The position numbers and the translations under genes were made by a program. The notes beneath the pieces are model-generated. The model was given only the letters and a program-made list of their open reading frames with translations. It had not been told where the DNA came from and did not search any database. A DNA stretch of 64,000 nucleotides. Origin: Callipepla californica brunnescens (Eukaryota; Chordata; Aves; Galliformes; Odontophoridae). Location: the NCBI GenBank assembly GCA_023055505.1, contig JALIRH010000062.1, positions 2,917,115 through 2,981,114 of the forward strand, read 5' to 3'. Shown here in pieces: positions 25,463 to 37,985 of the stretch (positions are counted from its first letter, which is position 1; every line of letters starts with the position of its first letter).

Positions 25463-26585
25463 GAATACTGTGTGTTCCTTTGAAGAACAATTTACTAGTA
25501 CATTCCATAGCAAGAACTCTGCTTTCTTGGCTCAAAGAATTGAATAATTCTTGTCCTACAAAGGAAGAATCAGGTCAGGGAGACAAAAAAAAATGCATTA
25601 TGCATATCAAATGAGAAGAAAAGTCTTTTTCTCTGTGCATTCATTGCCACAGATGTATTTTATTTATTAGAGATATCTTATTTAAGGTTGTTTTCCTCAG
25701 ACTGTGCTGAGTGAAATGCATTCTGTGTACTGTACATCCATCTTACTGTTTACCAGAGAGGAAATGAAAGCATTTTATCAATAACTCTTCAACAGAACTC
25801 CATAAACTCCATATTGGGATTTTAAAATATGCATCTCAATTTGTGAAAAAAGATTAGCTTATTGTATATACTCCCTTCCCTATCTGTGTGGGGGACATAG
25901 CTGCCAAATTGACAGTGTAACTAAACAGTTCTCTAAACAAACCAAAGTAGGCTGAACCATCTTAAAACTGTCACACAAAGCTAGAGTCCATCATAGGATG
26001 CATCTTCATATGTCAAGTTCTGGATTCATAGTTGTGAATAAAAGGATGCTTTTCCCAACATTTGATTTTTGTACAAAGTGTCAATATATGCACCACAGGT
26101 CTTCTAGTAGACATACAAAGAACAAGATCAGCTATGCAATATGTCAAAGAAAAGAAAAGGAATAAAAATTATGTACGCAAGTACTTGAAGCTACTCTGTT
26201 AACTCTTTTTAAGGGGGCTGTTGAAATTAAACAGCATACTAAATTCTGGAAAAAAGGTATTCTCTGCTTATAAACTATTTAGAAACACGGCAAAAGTGAA
26301 AATGAAAATGAAAACCTACTTAAGTGCTGTATGTTGTCTCCTGACTAGAGTAAACAGAAAATACTTTCCAAGTTGGAACTGCAGTTCTAGAAAATTCATT
26401 ACCATTTTTTGTACTGTGTATTGTCACTTGCTAAGTACATCATGATGTACTGGTTACTTCAGATGGCAGATGAAAAGCTTTTACCTAGCTGTTGTGACCT
26501 TGAAGAATTTTACAGAAAAATCATGGATTAACCTTTTACAAGAACATGGCGCTAGACAGAGGACATACATCTTTAAAGCTACAGA
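25463..26585. other. Unique AT-rich DNA, no gene recognised
   Basis: No known repeat or coding feature was identified. Open frames at 26,221-26,445 and the start of the frame at 26,470 have no recognisable domain. Confidence 0.45.
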
Positions 26586-26586
26586 T

Positions 26587-26606
26587 AAAAAAAAAAAAGA
26601 AGAAAG

Positions 26607-26637
<31 letters not shown>

Positions 26638-26822
26638 GAAAAGAAAAGAAAAGAAAAGAAAAGAAAAGAAAAGAAAAGAAAAGAAAAGAAAAGAAAAGAA
26701 AAGAAAAGAAAAGAAAAGAAAAGAAAAGAAAAGAAAAGAAAAGAAAAGAAAAGAAAAGAAAAGAAAAGAAAAGAAAAGAAAAGAAAAGAAAAGAAAAGAA
26801 AAGAAAAAAAGAAAAGAAAAGA
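26587..26822 (+). repeat. (AAAAG)n microsatellite, about 235 bp
   Basis: An almost uninterrupted AAAAG pentanucleotide array, purest between about 26,632 and 26,805 (roughly 35 units), with imperfect A/G edges. One strand is all purine and the other all pyrimidine. Since the unit is 5 bp, all frames of either strand remain open, giving the artefactual Lys/Arg/Glu-rich (plus) and Phe/Leu/Ser-rich (minus) frames. It is likely length-polymorphic. Confidence 0.97.
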
Positions 26823-29800
26823 GAACAAAAAAATTAGTAATACTCTCTTTAAAATTCTGGATGTAGCATTAGCTGGAGATCCTGCAGGCTGGCATAGAAA
26901 ACATTTGAGAAAATAGAACACAGATGCGACAGGACGAAAAAGGATAATGAGAAGGGGCAAGGAGGACAACATATTACACTGTGTCTCAGTTGCCTGGCAA
27001 AAATGGAATGCTGAAGAACTTTACATCTTATAAATGTATATGCACTACATCTTTTAAGTGAAATCTTGAACGTAGTCTTGCCAGCCTCAAAGACGAAAAA
27101 ACTGCACTAAATCTGAAGTGTTCTCTATGGTGAGTGGTTATTAATTAGTGTGTTTTAAATCTCTACAAAAAGACTCAGAGAATTATAGAGTGATTTTAAC
27201 TTTTCACAAAATATACAATATAATGTAAAAGAGTAGCATATTTGTGCCTTTTAAAGTGCCTTTAAAATATAATTTCATTTACAAAATCATGGATTTATAT
27301 GAACATATAGATAAACAATGAAGTGTTTTTTTTTAAATATAAGGCGCAATAGCCACAAAATATGGAGAATTTGCAGACTTTCGCGGGAAAAAGTAATTAT
27401 GCAAAGTCATTATGAGAAATCTTAGTTTATCACAGTACTATTTTTTCAACTATTTATGTACTAGCTTATGTAGTGCATTCATTTATGCATAGTGATATTT
27501 TACATGTCTGGACTCTGTAACAGATACCAGCTATTGAAGAATAATGAACAACTAGGACAAAGAAATTTTGTGCTCAACATCTCATCCTCTCGTCCTGCAG
27601 ATTCATACTTTGTACTACCATGGCTTTCATCTAGAGCATTTATAACTCCCAGTGTGCCTTTTACCTGACCTTTTCTTTTGAATTTCCTCCAGTTTTTTAC
27701 TTAAAAGACTAGCTTTCGCTATGTCCCTCTGTCATGTGACATATCTATAAACCATGTGCATTCAGACTGAGTCTTAGTTCTTCCTTCAAACTTCCCCATA
27801 TGAAGGTTTTTTTCTGAGGCTCAAAGTTCCATGCACCAGGTAATTCAGTACGCATTTGTCTTCCAAAAGTTCTGTTAGGTGTGCTTAAAGACCAGTAAGT
27901 CCAGTGAGCGTCATCTTCTGAAACTGAGAACTGAAGGATCAATCTGTACGTAATTTAAGAATTTGCAACGTTAGCTATACAGATTTGTCTAAGATGGTGT
28001 AGAAAAATCTGTATTTCTCCAATCCTGCAGACACTCTCTGCTTTTCCACAGACATGATCTGCATTTTTGTTGGCACGAGAGGCTACTATGAGTGAAATCT
28101 TCCCTGATAGCACGGATTTTCAGAAAAGGAAACAGACATCATTTAAAAACATGCGTCAGCCAAATAGAAAGCCCTCATTTAGGTATGTAATTACTGTAGA
28201 AGATATGTTTTTTAAATGCACTGCTTATTTAAATAAATAGCAGTAAATGCTCTATATACTAAAATTGGCCTCCCAGCTAAAATTTAACTATTTAACTTTC
28301 TGGATTTTATTTTATTCTATTACTAAATCTCCTCCCTCCACCTCCCCTCCAAAAAAAAAAAAACACAAAAAAATCCAACCTTTAATTTAGTACCATACAT
28401 TTTGCATAAACATTTTATTCAGTTTTATCCCTGTAAATTTGCACCTATCCCTTAACATTTTGCTTAGAGTTTTGATTCAAATAAATTCAGATTGGCAAAG
28501 AAAAATTGCTGAGTATCACCTGGTTGAATGTCGAAGCCCTGGAAGTCTGCATATTTCGTATCATCCAAAATGATAACATGACCTACTTTATATACAATTA
28601 ATTTAAACAATAAATAAATAAATAAATAAATAAAGGAATGTATGTGTGTGTGTATATATATATGTGTGTGTGTTAATATATATATTTATATATATTTGAT
28701 ATACAGTGACTATTCAGAAACACAGACCTTAATTAATTTTGGCCTGTAGAGCTCAGGAATGTTGGAAGCCATCCTCTGCTCTGAACATCCAAATATTTTC
28801 CAGCGTGTCTTTTTAACCCTTCTCACTTTTGGTAAGGGAGTCTTTTCCCATCCAATAAACTGAATTTACAGTATCTGAACTGTGGAAACATTATGAGCCT
28901 CATTACTTTTTTTTGATAAGTCTCATTGATTTCAATGCTACATGGCCATTAATTGTTAGTAATATCTCCTAATCCAGGTGAAATTGATTAGCAGTTAGAG
29001 CTATTTTTTCTTTTCAGTTTAAGAAACTACCCATCCACATCAGGAAACTGTGACATCATTAATTCTGCTCTGCTATTTTAAAGGAAATTAATAATCAATT
29101 TTCCTCCTGTTATCCTTAATTAACACTGCAGTAAGGAAAAAATATATCATTTAGTGTGGCAAAGTAATTATAGGTTAAAAAATTCTTTAGAATAAACTGT
29201 AATCTTCTCGTTCATGGGACTGACTTTAAAAAATGTGATGTAAGGATCAGTGCACTTCAAATCAACTGTAGAATCAATTATTTAGAATACTGCAATTGCC
29301 CTCCTCAGTCTAAGCACACCTGCATAACAACTGTATTGATTCCAGAGGCAGATCTATAAGCAAATCTGGAGCTTTTGGGATAATTATGTTCACATTTGAC
29401 CTTCGGGGGAACTCTACTGTAGATACATCTTCCCAATTGGCAGCGGAATCTAGTATGAAAACATGTCTTCAGACACAATGTCATAATGATATAACAGTCT
29501 TTAGCAAAACTGATTTCATAGGGAGCATTTGGGATAGAAACTTTAATATAAAGACTCTAGAACAGCTCTCAAGCAGAGAAAGATGTTTTATCACTGTGTC
29601 AGACTTACGTTCACATCACATCAAGGGAACTACTAGTAGTCTGATGTTTATTATCTGAAGTGCTTATGCACTAAGGGCTGAGGGCTGATTAAAAAATAGG
29701 GTCTTAACCTATACTACATAATGTAATCTTTGTGAATAATGATTTTTTTTCCTCTTTTATGCTTTACTGATACCTTCTATCTATGCCAAGTCCTGCCGAT

Positions 29801-32800
29801 CATCCACAGAACTCACACTTGCATGTTTTAGTAGGAATTGAGTATACTCAACAGTCTGTAGCCAGCAAAGCTCTGTGTTAATTAGTAAATTAACATCGTT
29901 AATACTTTAAGCCTGGCTAATGAGTGGAAAACTGCATACCATGCTGCCCCCTGCTGTAGTACAACGTGTTCACTGTCAAATATGACTAATACTACCTGGA
30001 AGAAGATATCACTTAAGCAACCAGAAAAAGAGTAAACCTCTCAAAAGAGTTACAAATTAATTTGAAGTTCATTTATTTATTTATTTTGGTTCATTAGTGT
30101 TTTAGACTTTGTTGCTGTTGCTGCTGTGGATTTTCTGTTTTGGGGTCTGTTTGGACTTCTTTTCTTCTGCCTTCTGAATTGTCTTGTTGTACTTGACTTC
30201 TTAATTGTCTGATTGGCTGATGGCAAAGAATTCCCTGATTTCTGTAGCAACATGATTCAGGGTATGTAGAAATATAGATTTGAGAACTCAAATCATATTT
30301 TTGTTTAATTTTCTTCTCAGAAATTCTAAAAAAGTTTCCTTTATTTTTCCCTACAGGAAACAGATTGTTTTTCACCACAGGGGAAAAAAATGTATTTGTT
30401 TCTGATGCTAATCAAAATAATAAATATTTAATGTACTTAAGAAAAGATTCTATACTTAGCATGTATGATAGTAAATCATATACTGAAATTAGTTATTGTA
30501 CTATTGATCTTCTGGAGAAACAGATAGGAAATGATGATGGATTAAGATAATGATCTAAAATCGATTACTGACTAAAAATTGACTTATTGCTCACACATTG
30601 AGTACTTCTAAATAAAGTTCCTTCTTAGAGGAGAGGACTTGTAGTGAAAGAATATATTAATGGATTTAATTTTCAATTTCTTTAGTTTCTCCTTCAGTAT
30701 TAGTCTGAAATCAATTCATACTTGTATTATCTGTGATTTAACCTTCCTATACCTCTTCTATATGAATTTAGACTAAAAATTAGTGTTAGGTTGGGGAAAT
30801 TTTCTGCTGTTCCATTTTGAAAGTCAGCATTACATCCATTTTTGTAAAGAAGAAGAAAGATAATTGTTATTTGTAATGGCCTTTGGCTTACGTGGACCTC
30901 CAAATACTACAAAAAGCACACTTGAAATAGTTGGAGTTAAATGACAGTGTAATATCTCCCAAAATAAAAGGATGGGAAAATAAGTAATTGAACAGAGACC
31001 ACAATTCTGAGCAAGTGTTGAAACATATATTTCACAGAAGTTTGATATCAAGTTAGCAACAGAGGGACTAGTGGCCTTGTCTGTTGCTCCTGACCAATGT
31101 TCCTAACCACTTGCTGTGTGTTCTTTGGCTGATTCACCCTGTATTGGCCTGAGAGGATAGCCTCTGGAAATACAGCCTGACACAGCAGCTGCCCATGTTC
31201 AGTTAGCCCATTCAGGGCTAACACACTTTGAAATTTGAGATAGATCTTACCAGGTAGCGCACTCACTTCAGGTCATTCGTAAAGTCTCTCCACTTTGACA
31301 CACACTGAAGTGTGATTTATCCACCTCTGCTTCCAGGGTGGACTCTGACAGAATTTGTGCCTCACTTTAACTCATGTCTGTTTGTTTCTTTCCACTCTGC
31401 CTAGTGAAAATATATGGCACTAAGTACCTAATTCTAATTTCCTGTCACACCTTCACTTATATCACTGTATGTGCTGGTATCATACTGCAATTGCTCAGGA
31501 TTAGTGCAAGAAATAACAAAAGGGGCATTTCACAATAAAAAAGTTAAACTCCACTATATAATAAAGAAGAAACAGCTGTCACCATAGCATCCTCAAATAA
31601 TCTGCTGCCTTTTCAGACAAGGTCTTGTAATTTTAAGCATTTAAAATCCTGCAATCGTTCCTTGCTCGTTAGTTCTCTCTTCATCACTTTAAAACAAAGA
31701 GAAATTCTATTTTCATGGTATTTTGTTAGTTCCACTGTTCTCCACAGGAACCTTTCTGAGTCCCTGTTACTGAAGAAAATATACATCAGAGAAGTCAAAG
31801 AACAATGAAACCATTTAATTCTACAAGGTTTTTGTATTCTCAGGAACAATTTGCTGATTTAAGTACATTACATTTCTACCTAACTGTGAAGAGATAAAAC
31901 TCACTGTTTTTGCTGCAGTAAGTAGGACAGTACTCCCTGTGATATTTTTGCATTGCAAGCATATGGTTGCAGTTTAGAAAATCTACTGGAAGAACATTTG
32001 TGCAATGTACAGGCACTCTGAGCTTCTATTATTCATGGTGACAGTATGAAAACTTTTTCCACCTCTAATTCATGCTTACTGCTGTCTGGCATTTCCATGG
32101 TTTTGTTTTGTTGTATGCATTTATTCATTTTTAGTGTAAGTCTTAACAAAGCCAATAACAACTTTATAAAATGGAAAATGAAGATTTGTTATAAATTAAA
32201 TGATAACTCTATGGAAAATTCAGTGTATGTATACTGGAGCACAAATGCAGTTGCTGGATTACAGTGAGCATACAGATGACAAGAGAAGAACTAGTAACAC
32301 GGGGCACAAGCTAGGGACTCTGCAACCAGGAAAATTTTTGTTTTATTTTTAAAAGGTGTTTGTTTGGTTTTTTTTTTTTTTTTGCTGTTTGTTTTTTGTT
32401 CATTTTTTTTGTTTGTTTGGTTGTTTTGTTTTGTTTTTTTCCAAAGCAAGGCTCCATAGGAGGACATAGAACAGTTTCCGCAGTTTTACACCCAGTGTGG
32501 AAAATGAGAGGATAATCTACTTCAAGATAGATCATGCTTTCTACAGTCCTGTTTGTTTATGTGTTCCAGCTGTACTGATTTTCTTTCTAAAAGACATTAT
32601 GAATTCTATTGTCACATTAACTGGCACTCATTGATCTTTCCGATTTTTAATCTTACATTGAAATGTTAGTCAATATATTACTTATAATGCCACTTTTGGT
32701 TTAATTTTTGCCATTCTACTGCACAGATTCGTTATTATGGCAGGTTTAAGCATTTGCTTATGACAGTACTTTATAAGGCTGTTTGCTGGTTCAGTCCAGA

Positions 32801-34935
32801 ACTAGTCATTTGTTGTAGTATGCTGTCACCTAAAGTAGAAAATTTTCTGCTTAGTCATTTGATTGAGTTCCTGCCTTCTGGTGCTCTTCTTCTGCAGATT
32901 TCAGCAAATTGTCCTTTGTACTGGAAAGATGAAACTCATTTCTTCAGCTCACCAGCTCTTCTTTGGGCTGCAAGAGTTAGAAAATTGCTAAGACAGTTTG
33001 ACATGCCAGATATTTATATTTTCCAGATAGTTTTGCTTGCATATTTGATTAATGCCACTGCATTTGTTTAATTATCACTTTGTGAGAAGAATTTTTTTAT
33101 TGCTACCCCCACTGTCACCTGCAAAATATGTCTTGAATTTTCAATTCCCAGTTCTTGTGATTGTCAGAAAGCCATCCGTCATTGAAACTGTATAATAAAT
33201 GTATCATGGAAAAATAATCCTTACAAAGGGAAATCATCTGCAGAAAGCTTCGTTATTTTATTTTATTTTTTATTACTTTTATCACTTGATACTTATATGC
33301 TCTGAGCTCTCTCTCCTGTCTTTTTCAAGAAATGTATCTGTTAACTGCTCCTCCCGAAACCCCCTTTTCTGGTTCTAAAGCATGAATCACTCTGCTGATA
33401 TTAACTCTTAACTCTGTCAGGATTATTATTTGGTCTCCTGTAAACAAAATTCCATTTTGCACACTCGGCTAATTTCTCAGTAGGTAATAAACTCTTGTGG
33501 CATGCACTTTTTGCAATCTAACTATCCCTAGGGAATTAGCTGTTTTTATCATCTACAGCATGCCTCCTGCTCAGTGATTTGCTGGACTGCCTGGCTCTTT
33601 TATTAGAAATGTGAAAATACTGTAGCATGTACATAGATTTTATTCCCAATCCACATAGCCATCTGTGATGTACTGTGGAAGGCTTATGGTATCTTCCCTT
33701 ACAGTATCTCACAGCATTACTAACATTACCTGGCAGCTTTTGCTCCTCCTCAGAATAGATCACTGACAATTCAATAATGTGAGCTGTGGTCATTCACATT
33801 TAGTCTCTTCATCACACTTGTTAAGTTTTTAGAAGTTATTAGACTGGCCTTCCCAGGTGCCACAAGAACTGGTGAAACTATGCAGCTCCAGAGAGATTTT
33901 CATAAGGTTTCTTTTAATTCAAGTTGAGCATTTTTATTCAGTACTTAGTGCTTCTGCTTTATGCAGTAGTTCATAAATATATTTTTGTTTTATCCTGGAT
34001 GAAGACAGAAGGGAAGAAAAGAATTTTATGGTAGTTGAGGAACTCTTTTCTTAACAAGTACTGTTACATTTTTTCAACAGCCTAGGCAACGTGTGTTCAA
34101 TCACAGGGAAACTTTTATTTATCTGTGCAAACACATGTTCTGCATGTTCTAAATCATAGTGAAGCTTCTTTAGCAGAGGGCTATGGATTTGTTGAGGAAG
34201 GAATGCTGTGACAAGTGCAAATTGTTGAATCTTAAAACCCTGGAGACTGCAGATTTTCTCTGTCCGATCACATCTGGAAGAGGATCATGTATCAAACTGG
34301 AGAATCAAAGCTGTCTTATAAATGATGCCAATCCTGCAAAATGAAAATAATTTCTAAAAACAGAATAATTACTATTCAGAACACCTACATAAATGTAGTG
34401 CTCAGTTAACACCCAGCAGCTACAGACAATAGTACCTGAAAGAAAGAGAAATTGAAGAATACTGAATGGAGAATCTTTCTCCTATCAATGGCAAAATGTA
34501 AAATATAGCCCACACAGTCTTGCCCACCAAAGTAGTCAGATGGATATTGATTTTAAACAGTTCTGTGTCTTTTTATCCTCAAATACATTTTTTACAAAAT
34601 TTTACAAAAACAAAAGACTGTAATTTTTCCTCGAGATTTTTTAAAGAGTAAGATAAAGTCAAAATCAAAACAAAATAATTTGGCTAATTATCTTACAGTG
34701 ACATCCTTTATCTCACCTTTTTATTTCTCAGAAATAAACATTTTTGTGGCCCTGGGTTTGCCTCTCCCTTCCAGGTATCTAATGCAAAATGGCACTCATC
34801 TTTGTTGCGTTCTCCATATACTGTAAAACTATTTGTGAACATATAACATATACAAGAGTGCTTCTTTCATTGTCTGATAAGCAAATGCAATGATATTATG
34901 TGAATATATTATAGATACATGAATGACATAATAGC
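26823..34935. other. Largely unique AT-rich DNA with simple repeats
   Basis: About 8.1 kb without recognised genes or interspersed repeats. It contains (AAAT)n at about 28,606-28,635 followed by (TG)n/(TA)n to 28,697, a short CAG/CAA run at 30,110-30,128 and (TTTTG)n-like tracts at 32,366-32,440. Frames such as 29,386-29,658 (plus, 90 codons) and 32,754-33,071 (plus, 105 codons) have no domain I recognise. A stretch around 28,900-29,140 is rich in homeodomain-like TTAATTA/ATTAAT motifs. Confidence 0.45.
28606..28697 (+). repeat. (AAAT)n with adjacent (TG)n/(TA)n
   Basis: Seven or so tetranucleotide units are followed by alternating TG and TA dinucleotides. It is a compound microsatellite and probably polymorphic. 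Confidence 0.9.
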
Positions 34936-34939
34936 CTTG

Positions 34940-35575
34940 GAGAGAAGGATTTGGGGTTATCAAACTGAATATGATCTGCCAATGTGTAGTAAAGAACTAC
35001 TGCTAGTAGGTCGATGTTGGTGATTTCACCTCTCTACTTCTGTCTGATTAGATCCTACCTAAAGCACTGCATTCAGCTCTAGAGCCCCCAGTATAAAAAG
35101 GACATTGGACCTCTTGGAAAAAGAACAGAGGAGGGTCATTAGAATGATAAGAAGGCTGGAGCATATCTCCTTTGAAAACAGGCTGAGATCATTGGAGTTA
35201 TTCAGCCTGGAGAAGAGAAGACTCCACCAAGACCTTGTAGCAGTCTTCAAATATTTAAAGAGGGGTCTTCATGAATTACAGCGAGGAAGTGCAGATCACT
35301 GAACCATCAAAGAAAATAAGTAATAATTTTAAGCTAAAAAAGTGTAAATTTAAATTAAATGTCAGGGAAAAATTCTTTATTCAAAGGGTGATGAGACACT
35401 AGAATAAGTTGCCTGCAGAAGCTGTAGATGCCCCAAACCTGGAGTTGTTTAAGGATGGGCTGAACAGGGTTTTGGGCAACCTGGTGTAGTGGAAATTTTC
35501 TCTACCCATGGCATGGGAGAAATAAATGATCTTTGATGACTCTTTTCAACCCAAATAATTCTATGAATCTGTGGT
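34940..35575 (+). mobile_element. CR1 LINE 3' fragment
   Basis: Plus-strand CR1. It contains 'aaaagaacagaggagggtca' (35,119), 'ttattcagcctggagaagag' (35,199) and the 3' UTR passage with 'gggtgatgagacac'. It finishes with 'aattctatgaatctgtgg' at about 35,557-35,574. The 65-codon frame at 35,105-35,302 is the decayed C-terminal RT region. No other gene is present. Confidence 0.88.
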
Positions 35576-37489
35576 GATCCTACATAATGTTGAATAAATA
35601 TATTCAGTAATAGACAAAACCTGTTACTGCACCATTATTTAGTAATAGGGTAAATCTAGCATTGTAGCATTTTATTGTAGGTGCCCCTTCAAATAAAGTG
35701 CTGTCTGCCATGGATAAAATTGAATTAAAATATATATTTTACCTGTAAATATATATTATTAGCAGTTTCTGTCAATTAGGTAAGATGTCAATTTTTTTAC
35801 GTACTTTCAGTGATCATAAAAATTGTCTACAACTTGTGCAAAATCATTAGTTAGATATTTAATTTAGACTGGATGAGCTTCATTGTACTTCTTCACTTTT
35901 AGTGGTTTCATTGATTAACTTTTTGTTTCTCAAGATAAATTCTTACTGTAAATATATGCTATAATTTGCAGTAGCTTTGGGGTAACATGTAAATTCAGCT
36001 TCTACATTTCGCAATAACTTACGTGTGAAGACAGTATAACATTTGCTTTATTTCATAAATTCCAGTGGCATAAACAAGCAATAACAAAAACAAAAATAAA
36101 AACATCTGGGACCTTTATCCCCAAAAATGGAAGTCACTCCTTTTTGACTCCAGAATTACTTTCCTTTGGGGATTCAAGATAAGTTGCTTTTTACTGTGTT
36201 GAAAATTAAGCTAAATGCTTATTGGATTATTTGTAATTTTAATTAACTTCCATTCTTTCCTGTGCTATTAGTCTTGGTAGGAGATTGCGGAGGATAGTAC
36301 TTCTTACATTGCTCTGAAATTTGAGACGCCATTTGAAGCAAAACAGTGATCTACAACCCTTCATCTACTAAGTTCTAGCACATGTCAAGACAATGCTTAG
36401 AAGCGACAGAAGAGGAAATGCCTTGTGGAACACCAACACAATCATGTTGAGAAAATCATTGGAGAGGTGTATTCTCTATTGTATGGAACTATGATTCAGA
36501 CAAAAGATTTGCCTTATTTTCCCAAATAGAAATTGGAATATTGAAAGGAGCTGTAACAGTGACAGCAAAACCATGTCTACATTAGTCATTCTGTCAAGGA
36601 TGGAAAAATGTAGAAAGAAAAGTATTAATTGACAAAGAAAACTATCTCCAGCCTCAGCAGTTATAAATTGACAGTGCTGTTTTCTCCATGCTCTCTATTC
36701 AACCTGTCCCAGCTGTGCACATGTCATTCAACTGTCTGATTCAGTCTATGCAGGGTTTTCTTACTAAGGCACCTACCTAATCAGTTTGTGGAAGCACAGC
36801 ACTCAGTTTCTTCAGTTTGCCTGCGCAGAGGAAGACATGACAGATGTGTTTGAAGTACTGCTAAAAACTACACAGTTGATGTGAAATATACCAATCTTGG
36901 CTCACAAGTGAGTATTGTGAGAAATTCTAATGCAGCAGTAGCAGCAGCACATAATCATTCACGGGTATATTCTGCTATTTAATGGTGACATATATCAAGG
37001 CTTCATCTATAAGAAGCTCATACAGTCACTCAGGAGTCAGATGATGGAAGAGAATGTGGGATAAGTAGCAGAACTCTAACCAGTTATTGTACTTCATACA
37101 TTGTTCTTAAAAGATTCTGATTGCTTTCTGTGGACTTACTACCATTGTTTTGATTGTGTGTTGCAGAGGAATTGAGGCATTCAATTTAATTTACATTCAC
37201 CCTGTACTGATGATGATATGATATGATAAAGGTATAGCATAAAGCAGTTCCTGAAAAAGCACTGTAATTTACCGTAATCTATAAATCATCTGCAAAACAG
37301 CTTACAATTCAGCAACAGTAATAGTTCCCTATGCGTAAGTAGCATAGAGGAAGTTTACTTGACAATGTCTTCATGCCCTTCATCTTTTTTGGCTCTCATT
37401 CCCTCTGTAGAATCCAAATTTACAGTCACAACTATGTTTTAAAAGGGATAGCTTACTCCTTTGACAGGAAAATATACACAGGTCACAGT
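35576..37489. other. Unique AT-rich DNA, no gene recognised
   Basis: No repeat family or coding sequence was identified in this interval. Confidence 0.45.
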
Positions 37490-37985
37490 CTCATTTATGT
37501 CCATGGAAACTGCAACAGAAACAAACAGCACAATAGCACTGTAAGATAGAACAAGTTCTCAACTATAGAACACCATTCTTCAACATACCCAGCACCATTA
37601 GCTGTGCATTTTCAACTGGTGCCCATAAAAATCTGAAGCAGCAGGAATGACCTATTGTCACTGCCATATGTGCTGAAATGCACCACCCACTGCCTCACTG
37701 TGTTCACATCCACTGTTTGGTCTCCATAAACATTCAGTGTCTATGAATGTCAGTGGGTGCAATTTTTTTCAGCATGGAGGAATTCAGTGACAGACTTTTG
37801 CTTCATTGGCACTTACATGTCAGTCACTGTTTTGTCTGACTTCTGCTATCTGTCACAAAGAAATAAAATTTAATTAAATATTGTCAGGAAGAATCAATTT
37901 CTATTGCCATACCACCACCATTTGCTTCTGATATCATGGACCAATAAAATGAAATAGGAGGCATTACTTTCAGAGCACCCCTCAG
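37490..37985. mobile_element. Mariner-like non-autonomous element (Galluhop-type)
   Basis: The left part reads 'tccatggaaactgcaacag' then 'cagcacaatagcactgtaag', and the right part ends 'gaaataggaggcattacttt' (37,951-37,970). This arrangement matches what I remember of mariner/Galluhop-derived elements of chicken. The last third is homologous to window positions 1-345. The left terminal repeat is not recognisable, so that end is degraded or lost. No transposase frame is present. The family name is from memory and untested. Confidence 0.65.

Noticed and set aside
26470..26972. Long Lys/Arg/Glu-rich (plus) and Phe/Leu/Ser-rich (minus) open frames
   Set aside because: They are direct translations of the (AAAAG)n array, in which no frame can contain a stop codon.
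30094..30378. Frame ending in a Gln repeat (minus strand) as a transcription-factor-like exon
   Set aside because: The Gln run comes from a very short CAG/CAA tract. The rest of the frame shows no domain.
32754..33071. 105-codon plus-strand frame with a hydrophobic C-terminal stretch
   Set aside because: No recognisable domain, splice context or homologue that I know. Frames of this length are expected by chance in 64 kb read six ways.
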